Source of the DNA: Desulfomonile tiedjei
Lineage (GTDB): Bacteria > Desulfobacterota > Desulfomonilia > Desulfomonilales > Desulfomonilaceae
Reading direction: 5' to 3'
Length of the DNA: 19,511 bases
Assembly (NCBI GenBank): GCA_020718965.1
Contig: DYRE01000009.1
Location: forward strand, 1-19,511
This document shows positions 8,121-14,795 of the stretch, one piece after another. Position numbers and translations under genes: made by a program. Under the pieces are notes generated by a model. That model was not told the DNA's origin, did not search any database, and saw only the letters and a list, made by a program, of their open reading frames with translations. How positions within the stretch are numbered: the stretch's first letter is position 1; every line of letters begins with the position of its first letter.

Positions 8121-9872
8121 CTACCTGTACAAATTCCAAGTCCTTAATTTTATAACAGGTTCACGCATTTTAGTTTGCCTGTATCTTACAAACCTAGCCT
8201 CAATAGGCTCAGACAAATAATATTCAAAGCCGGGCCAGCGAGAGTAATTGTCTGTGTCCTGGTTAGCGCCCTCGCAAAAAGTTTTCCACTCAATGTTGTC
8301 GGCTGAAACCTCTATTATCCACTCTTCCGGTACGGATTCTTCGTCTCCCCAAACTAGTCTCAATCGGCTCATTGGATGGATCTGTTTTAAATCCAGAACT
8401 ACCTCGGGTTTAAGCTCTCCCTCTATAATGGATGACTCATAGAGAGCTTCTCGGGGATCACCTTTCTGGAAATTTTCCGGAGCATTCAGGGAATCTTTGG
8501 CTGCTGGGGCGCTTATGATCTGACTGCCGGCGACCAAATCCCAAAAAAAGCTGTCCTTGTCGGCCATTGAATCACCTGGACCCAACTGCTTGCCCAGAAA
8601 ATGCTCTTTCACAAGGTTAGAAAGTTCCTTAGCCAGGAGATAGTTTGCGCCGGCGGTCAGATGGCACCAGTCGGTAAAAACCCATTCTGATACGTCGTCA
8701 AAATATTCGGAAAAATCTACAACGAAATACCCCTTTTTGTGTGCGCTCTCGACAATTTTATCAATTAATACTTTATATACTTTATCCGACGGTATGTCAT
8801 AATAAGTTCGGTAGCCTTCAAGTTTGTCTATGGTTTTCTCCCTGGCGCTTAGTGGCTTCTTGCTGAGATAGAACCATGGCTGCAAGGCCAAGATGTGAGG
8901 AATACCATCATTTTGCAGCAATGCGCTGTAATCTTCAGCGGTCCTTACAACCGTCCCTATATTTTTATCGAGAAGGCGGGAACTCTCATCAACAGTAATT
9001 TCACTCCGTTCCTGTTGCACGTCTTGAGAGGAAACGACTACCCCCTTGTGAGATCGGGGAGTGGCATTCATTTCCTGAAACAAATCCCTCCCCGCCCAGA
9101 GATAGGTCATCAGGTACGTGTTGTTTTTGAGCCAAAGAGTTAGATATGAAGAAAGTCCCGAGGGGCTGTAAGAAAACACATCCCTCAAAATGTGATTATA
9201 TTGGCCTTCATGAAAATAATCCCAGTTTGTGTCGAGTTTACTTACGAGAGGCAATTCATTGGCGCCGTCCAGGGAAATAACCATGTCAGGCTGATATCGC
9301 CTTAGTTTGGTAGGATATCTTATCAACAGGTGTTGAAAAGCATGACCCCACACGGCGGTATTATAAACTTTTATTTTTTTGCCTTCGACCAGAGGGCTGC
9401 TATTTAGGATTTTCTCCATGTAATGAGAAATAGTCTCAATAAACTGGATACTATAAAAATTCATGGCCTGAGAGGCTTCACCTATTGGCCCGAGACCGAA
9501 CGCGGTGGAACCGCCGGTGAAAAAAATTCTGAATTCATCCGACGGTTTTTCTAATTCGATGTATCGAGGGTCCCTGAAACCGGCGTTGTTCGCATATTCG
9601 TAGCTGTTGCCCTTGAGAATATTGTATTCCAGGCACGCTCCCGGCGCAAAATCGTAGTCGTAATGAGTTACTGGTTCAATAGCGTCTCTTCGTACCATGT
9701 TAAAATCATGAGAATAGACCTCGCCCAGATATGATTTACTCAAAACGAACCTGGAAAGCCATTCCAGACCACCAAGTATACCCACTACCGCAGTGACGAT
9801 AAAAATCACTGTCAATAAGGCTACTGAGGTTTTCTTGAAGAATTTTACTATAAAGTTTATCCAGGCTTTCAT
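8121..9872 (-). CDS. Membrane-anchored SGNH-hydrolase-like protein with discoidin-like C-terminus (A)
   Basis: 583 residues, first gene of the minus-strand carbamoyltransferase cluster. A short basic N-terminus and one membrane helix (about 16-35, uncleaved-anchor type) place the rest outside the cytoplasmic membrane. The SGNH-like blocks are F-T-G120-G121-S122, N171-T-A-V-W-G176, D202-G-A-N205-E and D401-W-C-H404, so the Ser, Asn, Asp and His expected for catalysis are all present. The C-terminal part (about 490-583) has the discoidin-like pattern also seen in protein B: a Ser-Arg-Leu-Arg-Leu strand, a Glu-Val-Ser-x-Asp-Asn run, then WPGFEYY and FVRYRQ. It shares the TDWCHLT motif and the LDGANE block with protein B, so the two come from a duplication. 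Role inferred: O-acyl transfer to, or release from, an exported carbohydrate. A lipase or peptidoglycan esterase role is not excluded. Confidence 0.82.
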   Translation of the reverse strand: MKAWINFIVKFFKKTSVALLTVIFIVTAVVGILGGLEWLSRFVLSKSYLGEVYSHDFNMVRRDAIEPVTHYDYDFAPGACLEYNILKGNSYEYANNAGFRDPRYIELEKPSDEFRIFFTGGSTAFGLGPIGEASQAMNFYSIQFIETISHYMEKILNSSPLVEGKKIKVYNTAVWGHAFQHLLIRYPTKLRRYQPDMVISLDGANELPLVSKLDTNWDYFHEGQYNHILRDVFSYSPSGLSSYLTLWLKNNTYLMTYLWAGRDLFQEMNATPRSHKGVVVSSQDVQQERSEITVDESSRLLDKNIGTVVRTAEDYSALLQNDGIPHILALQPWFYLSKKPLSAREKTIDKLEGYRTYYDIPSDKVYKVLIDKIVESAHKKGYFVVDFSEYFDDVSEWVFTDWCHLTAGANYLLAKELSNLVKEHFLGKQLGPGDSMADKDSFFWDLVAGSQIISAPAAKDSLNAPENFQKGDPREALYESSIIEGELKPEVVLDLKQIHPMSRLRLVWGDEESVPEEWIIEVSADNIEWKTFCEGANQDTDNYSRWPGFEYYLSEPIEARFVRYRQTKMREPVIKLRTWNLYR

Positions 9873-10361
9873 ACAGATTCTTCGAACTAATTTTTAGTAT
9901 TCAGTCGAATTCTTTGACATTATCGAGTCCCACTACTCACGCCTAAATGTGGTTTTTATTTATATCAAAGCCTAAAGGATGGCAATAGGAGGACTTATTG
10001 AAATCCGACACTGAGTGGAGATGTTGGTTCCATTACCCTTTCAGAATTTTATCTGCCCGAATTTGTTACATGAACATGTTCAGAAGGTCATTCCTTATGA
10101 ATTTTGAATGGCAAGGCGATACTAGCATTCCTTCTGGGTAAATCGTCTCTGCAGACTTCTCAAATTATCCGTCAAGTTTTACATCGCTAGTCACAATTTC
10201 AATGTCAATTTGACAATTGGCTAACTAGACTCTCGACTTAGCAGAATTATATCGAAGAAGTGGCTCGCCAATTGATGCAACAGCTTGGGGAAAATAGAGT
10301 TTGGACTAATTTAAAGGTAGAGAAGTTGTCGGGCGGTCTTTTCCGCCCGGCAGCAATGATG
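9873..10361. other. 489-bp gap with regulatory candidates for the carbamoyltransferase cluster
   Basis: No convincing gene is seen. On the minus strand, TTGCCA (9980-9985) and TATAAA (9959-9964) are a weak promoter pair with a short 15-bp spacer, placed about 90 nt before the start of SGNH protein A. A perfect palindrome TGTCAATTTGACA lies at 10203-10215. On the plus strand an AGGAGG (9987-9992) precedes a TTG at 9998 and a 47-codon frame ending at 10141; its residues look random and I do not call it. The hairpin at 10330-10349 is listed separately. Confidence 0.35.
10330..10349 (-). terminator. GC-rich hairpin after the desulforedoxin-like gene
   Basis: CGGGCGG (10330-10336) and CCGCCCG (10343-10349) pair perfectly over 7 bp around a 6-nt loop, 12 nt past the stop codon of the minus-strand gene at 10362. 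The position suits an intrinsic terminator, but no clear T-run follows on the minus strand, so termination may be partial or may need Rho. Confidence 0.4.
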
Positions 10362-10691
10362 TCAGTCCATTACTTCCATGAGCTTTCCGCAGCAGGGAGG
10401 AATACGGTCTCCCTTCTTGAGTTCAACATATTTGTTACAGGTCTGGCAATAGCAGCGGCAGTCTTTGTCAACATGAATTTCCGGGAAATCTGAGGCTCCC
10501 TTGGTTTCAAGTCCTTCAATCGCAAATCTTGCAAACGCGCTTTGGTTCGGAATGTATTCACCAACGGGGACCATCTTCTTGTTGAACCGTGCGCAGTCAA
10601 CCATTAAACGCCAAAGCTGCTGAAGCTTGGAAGTCTCCTCAGCATTTTCGGGAGTAAATTCTACAAGGTTTTTGTCAATGTTGATCTTCAT
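10362..10691 (-). CDS. Small protein with a C-terminal desulforedoxin-like metal site
   Basis: 109 residues, start chosen at the ATG at 10691 because an AGGAG site lies 10 nt upstream; a GTG at 10700 would sit almost on that site. The N-terminal two thirds (1-75) are mostly helical-looking with no motif I recognise. The C-terminus has C82-x2-C85, then 14 residues, then C100-C101-Gly. This is nearly the spacing of desulforedoxin and of the N-terminal domain of desulfoferrodoxin (Cys-x2-Cys, about 15 residues, Cys-Cys), which bind iron through four Cys. Extra Cys at 78 and 80 lie just before. A zinc ribbon is the alternative. An electron-transfer or redox-sensing role is inferred. The upstream neighbour on the same strand is the DUF169 gene, 252 bp away. 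Confidence 0.75.
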   Translation of the reverse strand: MKINIDKNLVEFTPENAEETSKLQQLWRLMVDCARFNKKMVPVGEYIPNQSAFARFAIEGLETKGASDFPEIHVDKDCRCYCQTCNKYVELKKGDRIPPCCGKLMEVMD

Positions 10692-10943
10692 GTTAATCAC
10701 TCTCCTGAAATGACTTTTAAATTAGGCTCGGATGAAACTTACGAGCCGATGAGGCAGCTAGCTTGGTTTTGGTGTTAACCGCTAGAATTGTTATTATGTC
10801 AATATTGTACAGTTGGACCATAGTAATGGTTTGTGTCTTTAAAAAATAATAACGTCAGCCACTAATGGCAATGGAGAGAATCCATAAAACTGCTCCAGGG
10901 AAATCCCAGGAATCGAAAAAATTCCTCAAAGAGCGCGAAAAAA

Positions 10944-11729
10944 TCACACTCCAAGTTCTGAGCCAAGTTCCCGGTAATATTTGGGGAACTCTGGTTGAAA
11001 ATTCTGGTAGAATGTTACAGGATACTTTGCTCCAAGCGCTTTCCCCGCTTTATGTAGTCCTTCAACTAAAACGTCCAGGCCGTTGGCGGGCATTGCAAAC
11101 GCCAGTTCATCGTCCTGAGTCATTGAAAATATCCTGTCTCCGTTACCGGGGATAGCCACTCGCGGCGCCTTTTCCTTAAAAGGCCCTATCAAATATTCAG
11201 TGCATTCTATTTTTCCACCAAAATTACCGGTAACCCGCGTTCCTTTCATGTAGGACCAGGCCTGAACAAGACGCATGATCTGAGCAGGGTTGCCATAAAT
11301 TACGATGGTGTCCGGTACCATCGAAGTCCGGGCCAGCGGGGCCAGATATATCCCTTTACCCGGGCTCTTTTCCAGAATAAACATGGAATCGGTCTCGGTT
11401 GCGGCGGTATCCATATCCATAGACAGAGTCACGTTGCACAGCAATTTACACATGACGGATTTTTGATCCTTTGCCGGCGTAAACCCAAACGCAATCATAG
11501 CCGGAACACAGATGAGATCTTCGCGACCTAACCCCACAGACCATCCATAGGTTCTGGCCATTGTGACCCCCTGGCAGATCGTGACCCTCTTGCCCAAAAC
11601 TTGTGATGGACGCCTGGTCTTTTCAGGAAAATCGGCCTTGTCCAGAAATTTTACCCCGATTGGTTGGCTTCTGAGCCTCAAGTTATCATAAATAAAATTC
11701 GACTGTTCGTGCTGCGCGCTTCCCGGCAT
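10944..11729 (-). CDS. DUF169 family protein
   Basis: 261 residues, with a good start: AAGGAGA lies 7 nt before the ATG at 11729. DUF169 features are the N-terminal SQPIGVKFL (21-29), a Cys-rich middle (C52, C74, C94, C98), GGKIECTEYL with C176, and the late block IPGNGDRIF plus a Gln-Asp-Asp-Glu-Leu run (193-209). The family is common in anaerobes and archaea and has no firmly assigned function; the conserved Cys residues suggest a metal or cofactor, which is inference. No signal peptide or membrane segment is seen. The two tRNA genes lie upstream on the same strand, 103 bp away, and an AT-rich stretch near 11761-11771 could hold a -10 box, but I see no matching -35. Confidence 0.85.
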   Translation of the reverse strand: MPGSAQHEQSNFIYDNLRLRSQPIGVKFLDKADFPEKTRRPSQVLGKRVTICQGVTMARTYGWSVGLGREDLICVPAMIAFGFTPAKDQKSVMCKLLCNVTLSMDMDTAATETDSMFILEKSPGKGIYLAPLARTSMVPDTIVIYGNPAQIMRLVQAWSYMKGTRVTGNFGGKIECTEYLIGPFKEKAPRVAIPGNGDRIFSMTQDDELAFAMPANGLDVLVEGLHKAGKALGAKYPVTFYQNFQPEFPKYYRELGSELGV

Positions 11730-11832
11730 TTCGATTCTCCTTCCGGCACTAAAATCACCTAATTTTTATATGGGCTCAAGGTTTTGAGAAGTGACAATTT
11801 CGAATTGAGAGATTCTGGCATTTGAGAAAGAT

Positions 11833-11910
11833 TGGCGTCCCCAAGGGGATTCGAACCCCTGTCGCAGGCGTGAAAGGCCTGTGTCCTAGGCCGGGCTAGA
11901 CGATGGGGAC
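11833..11910 (-). tRNA. tRNA-Glu (anticodon UUC)
   Basis: The minus strand folds as a complete cloverleaf. The acceptor stem pairs GUCCCCA with UGGGGAC, with discriminator G as in other bacterial tRNA-Glu. The anticodon arm CAGGC-CUUUCAC-GCCUG gives UUC, and the T arm AGGGG-UUCGAAU-CCCCU is normal. The 3' CCA is encoded (11833-11835). The gene is 39 nt after tRNA-Lys and presumably shares its transcript. Confidence 0.96.
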
Positions 11911-11949
11911 GCAGTATAAGTAAGCTACAGCGTCTCGATAAATTTTAAT

Positions 11950-12024
11950 TGGTAGGCCGTGCTGGGATCGAACCAGCGACTCTCTGCTTAAAAGGCAGAT
12001 ACTCTACCCCTGAGTTAACGGCCC
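11950..12024 (-). tRNA. tRNA-Lys (anticodon UUU)
   Basis: Complete cloverleaf on the minus strand with the anticodon arm UCUGC-CUUUUAA-GCAGA (anticodon UUU) and T arm GCUGG-UUCGAUC-CCAGC. The acceptor strands are GGGCCGU and ACGGCCU, so the first pair is a G1-U72 wobble where the E. coli gene has G-C. Discriminator A73 and an encoded CCA (11950-11952) follow. It is the first gene of a two-tRNA transcript with tRNA-Glu. Confidence 0.95.
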
Positions 12025-12106
12025 GCCTATTTTGGAGGCTTTGTAATGTCTCTCGTCAGGCGTCTACTGACTAGCTAACAAAGCCCCATCGCGACGCCGT
12101 CTGATG

Positions 12107-12135
12107 AATAAAACACATCGCATTAGTAGTGTCAA
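12107..12135 (-). promoter_or_regulatory. Promoter of the tRNA-Lys/tRNA-Glu transcript
   Basis: On the minus strand a perfect TTGACA (12130-12135) is separated by 17 bp from TTTATT (12107-12112, four of six -10 matches), about 80 nt before the 5' end of tRNA-Lys. It is the best promoter candidate in the 297-bp gap before the PAP2 gene. I see no gene and no clear plus-strand promoter in the remainder of that gap. Confidence 0.6.
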
Positions 12136-12321
12136 TAGGACGCAGAAAAAAATACGCCGAGGCCAAATTATCCGCTGCCTTGCCCTCCATACGTGGGGTG
12201 ACTTACTCATAAGTCCGGGTCACTGTTTCAGTCCAGAACTCTAGCTATTATCGGATTTCTTGTTTATAAACTTTTCAGTTGCATTTAACCCCGACCTCTG
12301 ATTGATTTCGTATGGTAGTTG

Positions 12322-13023
12322 ATGTCCGAATTAAAGTGTAAACGAATAGGTTTAGTCATACTGACATTTCTCGGATTATCCGCGTTAGCGACAAGTTTAA
12401 TAATTCACATTTATGGTCTGGATCTGCGAATAGCCAAGTCTCTGCATGACTCCAGCCTGGGGGAGATAGGGTGGCTCACAGGGAAGGCTTCACCCTGGAT
12501 CCAATTTTACCGTTATGGGGAATATCCAGCCGTGATAATGGCAATCCTTGCCTTTGCAATCTTCCTGCTCGCAAAAGCCGGCAAATTTCCGGCCATTTAC
12601 ACTAAATCCTGTTTAGTCGTTGTTCTCACGGTTATACTTGGTCCTGGTCTGGTAGTTAATGGGATTCTCAAGAATTGTTGGGGACGTCCCAGACCGGCGG
12701 ATACAATTTCTTTTGGAGGAACCAGTCCGGACAGAAATTTTCTGAACCCTGGGGGACCAGGAGCAGGAAAGTCTTTTGTATGCGGTCATTGCGCCAACGC
12801 GTTCGCCGTATCGTCTGGAGTGGCCTTTTTCCCTTTTCATCCGGGCATAGCCGGATTTTTATTCGGGGCTGGATTGGCATTAGGAACGTTAGGGAGCTTC
12901 GCAAGAATGGCTCAGGGTGGACACTATCTGTCTGACGTAGTCTGGTCAGGATTTATCGTGTTATCAATCATTGTCTGGCTATATTTTTGTATTTTTAAGA
13001 TACTGGCCGTTGAAAGAGAATGA
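12322..13023 (+). CDS. PAP2-family membrane phosphatase
   Basis: 233 residues with about five to six membrane helices. The three motifs of the PAP2 (lipid phosphatase/phosphotransferase) superfamily are present: K117-x6-R124-P125 (KNCWGRPRP), C154-G155-H156 in the place of the usual Ser-Gly-His, and R195-x5-H201-x3-D205 (ARMAQGGHYLSD). H156 and H201 are the expected catalytic pair. Such enzymes dephosphorylate undecaprenyl diphosphate, phosphatidic acid, phosphatidylglycerol phosphate or lipid A on the outer face of the membrane; which one cannot be told here. The start is the ATG at 12322; a TTG directly before it is less likely, and neither has a good ribosome site. The next gene has its own promoter 18 bp downstream, so this gene may be a separate unit. 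Confidence 0.88.
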   Translation: MSELKCKRIGLVILTFLGLSALATSLIIHIYGLDLRIAKSLHDSSLGEIGWLTGKASPWIQFYRYGEYPAVIMAILAFAIFLLAKAGKFPAIYTKSCLVVVLTVILGPGLVVNGILKNCWGRPRPADTISFGGTSPDRNFLNPGGPGAGKSFVCGHCANAFAVSSGVAFFPFHPGIAGFLFGAGLALGTLGSFARMAQGGHYLSDVVWSGFIVLSIIVWLYFCIFKILAVERE

Positions 13024-13040
13024 CTGTATTAAATGATTAG

Positions 13041-13069
13041 TTGATTAAAAGTGGTTATTTATATATAAT
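13041..13069 (+). promoter_or_regulatory. Sigma70-type promoter for the proline-rich protein gene
   Basis: TTGATT (13041-13046), a 17-bp spacer and a perfect TATAAT (13064-13069) lie in the AT-rich gap between the PAP2 gene and the next one. The predicted transcript would start near 13076, leaving a short leader with an AGAGG site before the ATG at 13105. Confidence 0.62.
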
Positions 13070-13104
13070 CCTTTATAATTTTAATATGCCTACCAGAGGC
13101 TGAC

Positions 13105-13518
13105 ATGGTTTGCAAATTTTCGAAACTCGACGGAACCGCCATTCTGGTCGTCACAGCGCTGTTTTCAATATTGCTGTTTGTCGTAGACTTCTCCTGCGCC
13201 CAGTACCCTGCGCCGCCGCCCCAGGGACCACCTATGGGTGCGCCACCCCCACCAAATCAACAGTCTCAACAACCTATTGAATACGCATTCCGCCCTAATC
13301 TTTCAAATCCTGAGTATGGAGAATGCCTCAATCTGGAAAAGAGGTGGAAAAATCTTTGGCAAACCTATTATCAACTTTACAATCAAACACGAATGATGAA
13401 CCCTAGCGACCCTCAATACGCACAGATGGCAAACTATGTGAACCACATGAAAAGGCAACTTGACGCTGCGTGGGCGGATTTCAGTGGAAGATGCGTTTAT
13501 TTTCCGAATCGCCGATAA
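13105..13518 (+). CDS. Secreted proline-rich small protein of unknown function
   Basis: 137 residues. The N-terminus is a classic signal peptide: basic start, a hydrophobic core (about 12-28), and a likely signal peptidase I cut after Ser-Cys-Ala at 32, leaving a mature end QYPAPPP. The Cys at 31 is not in a lipobox, so a lipoprotein is unlikely. A Pro/Gly/Gln-rich linker (about 34-57) leads to a compact segment (about 65-137) rich in Tyr, Asn, Trp and Gln, with two Cys flanking it (ECL near 73 and RCV near 130) that could form a disulfide. I recognise no family. An AGAGG site precedes the ATG. The next gene begins 4 nt after the stop, so it is likely cotranscribed with the UPF0104 membrane protein. 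Confidence 0.75.
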   Translation: MVCKFSKLDGTAILVVTALFSILLFVVDFSCAQYPAPPPQGPPMGAPPPPNQQSQQPIEYAFRPNLSNPEYGECLNLEKRWKNLWQTYYQLYNQTRMMNPSDPQYAQMANYVNHMKRQLDAAWADFSGRCVYFPNRR

Positions 13519-13522
13519 AAAT

Positions 13523-14566
13523 ATGCCAAAAAACATGGAGAGGTCGCCCAATGCGCTTTCAGAAAGCGCCTGTCAACATGAAACGTTTCAAAACGATAGC
13601 CAATATTCACTAAACCGCATCCTCAGTTCGATATTCATTTTCTCTTTGGTAGGTGTAGCTCTTTACGCCTTTGCAACATTGGCTTCTGATCGTCAACAAA
13701 CCTTTCATGCTTTTTCCTTGTTTCCGCTCTGGCATCTCGGGCTGGTCTTATCTCTGGTTACTGTGGGCTGGTTCATAAGGGGTTGGCGTTTTCATTATTA
13801 CCTGATGAAAGTTGAAGAAACGGTTCCGTTTATCTATGCGAATATGACCTTTCTAGCTGGTTTTGCGCTTACAGGGACTCCAGGCAAAGTTGGTGAAGCC
13901 ATGAAGGGAGTTTTTCTGAAACGAGATTACGGAGTATCTGTAACCAGAGTGGTCGGCATAGTGGTGGTAGAGAGACTGATGGACCTCTTTGCGGTACTTT
14001 TGCTGGGGTCATTTTCTCTCATGATATTTGAGGGTTGGCGAAATCTTTTTCTTGCTCTCGCCGGAGTTGTTATAGCATCCGGGATCTTTCTATGTATGGA
14101 GAATATCTACAGGCCGGTGCTGGAGTGGATGTCCAGATTACCTATAGTATCATGGATAGCATTAAAGGTTCTCAGAATTCTGGTCTCAGCCAAAGACCTC
14201 ATGAAGCCGCGGATCTTCATTGTGGGGCTCTTTGTTTCAGTCATCGCCTGGGGAATGGAATCCGTCTCCCTCTATATAGTAATGAAAGGCTTCGAGCTTC
14301 CTGGATCATTGTCTGAGGCAAATTTCGTATACTGCTTCTCAACAATACTAGGCGCGATTTCCATGCTTCCCGGAGGGATTGGAGGAACAGAAGCTGCGAT
14401 GATCGCCCTGTTTAACTATTTGGGAATATCATACTCGAATGGATTGCCTGCGGTGCTGCTCATAAGGGTTTGTACTTTGTGGTACGCTATAGCTGTCGGT
14501 GTTTTATTAAGTGTTTACCTTCTTTGTTCAAAAAAGGCAGGATTAAACTCAAGAAGTACTCCATAG
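13523..14566 (+). CDS. LPG_synthase_TM / UPF0104 family membrane protein
   Basis: 347 residues with about eight membrane helices. The family blocks are clear: GTPGKVGEA (118-126), ERLMD (150-154) and LPGGIGGTEA (282-291). This is the integral-membrane domain also found in MprF lysyl-phosphatidylglycerol synthases, where it moves the lipid across the membrane. Here it stands alone, without the soluble transferase domain, as in many envelope and glycolipid loci, so transport or modification of a lipid-linked compound is the likely role. I start it at the ATG at 13523, 4 nt after the preceding gene; the frame stays open upstream to a TTG at 13460, but that would overlap the upstream gene by 59 nt. 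No good ribosome site is visible, consistent with translational coupling. Confidence 0.85.
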   Translation: MPKNMERSPNALSESACQHETFQNDSQYSLNRILSSIFIFSLVGVALYAFATLASDRQQTFHAFSLFPLWHLGLVLSLVTVGWFIRGWRFHYYLMKVEETVPFIYANMTFLAGFALTGTPGKVGEAMKGVFLKRDYGVSVTRVVGIVVVERLMDLFAVLLLGSFSLMIFEGWRNLFLALAGVVIASGIFLCMENIYRPVLEWMSRLPIVSWIALKVLRILVSAKDLMKPRIFIVGLFVSVIAWGMESVSLYIVMKGFELPGSLSEANFVYCFSTILGAISMLPGGIGGTEAAMIALFNYLGISYSNGLPAVLLIRVCTLWYAIAVGVLLSVYLLCSKKAGLNSRSTP

Positions 14567-14602
14567 TGAACGATTCAAATCTAGATAAAGCTTCTGCAGG
14601 TG

Positions 14603-14632
14603 TTGACTGAGCTTCGTTAATTCTGCTATTGT
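14603..14632 (+). promoter_or_regulatory. Possible promoter for the acyl-CoA dehydrogenase
   Basis: TTGACT (14603-14608), an 18-bp spacer and TATTGT (14627-14632) precede the acyl-CoA dehydrogenase by about 160 nt. The -10 box matches in only four of six positions, so this is a weak candidate. Confidence 0.3.
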
Positions 14633-14795
14633 CAATATATTCCAATGATGATCACTTATTCTATTAGACTACAATGCTGAACAAACTCTAGGGCGAGACA
14701 AGGCTGGAATCGCAATTATCGCCCGGATTCTGAACTAATCCCAAACCATTCCCCGAATGTGGGAAGGCAATTCTATTCTCGTAGGAGCTGACCAG

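Noticed and set aside
3674..9872. A saxitoxin-type toxin cluster
   Set aside because: Only the carbamoyltransferase, SxtJ and SxtK-like genes are shared. No polyketide synthase-like SxtA, amidinotransferase or oxygenase gene is seen, so toxin production is not supported.
9998..10141. 47-codon plus-strand frame with TTG start behind an AGGAGG
   Set aside because: The ribosome site is good, but the residues look random (no signal peptide, membrane helix or motif), there is no promoter, and the start is TTG. Conservation would be needed.
10260..10493. 77-codon plus-strand frame
   Set aside because: More than half is antisense to the desulforedoxin-like gene, whose Cys pattern and ribosome site are convincing. 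The frame also crosses the GC-rich hairpin.
10911..10929. Short hairpin AGGAAT/ATTCCT after the DUF169 gene
   Set aside because: The stem is only 6 bp, is AT-rich and has no following T-run on the minus strand, so it is not a convincing terminator.
10865..11155. 96-codon plus-strand frame
   Set aside because: Mostly antisense to the DUF169 gene, with no recognisable residues.
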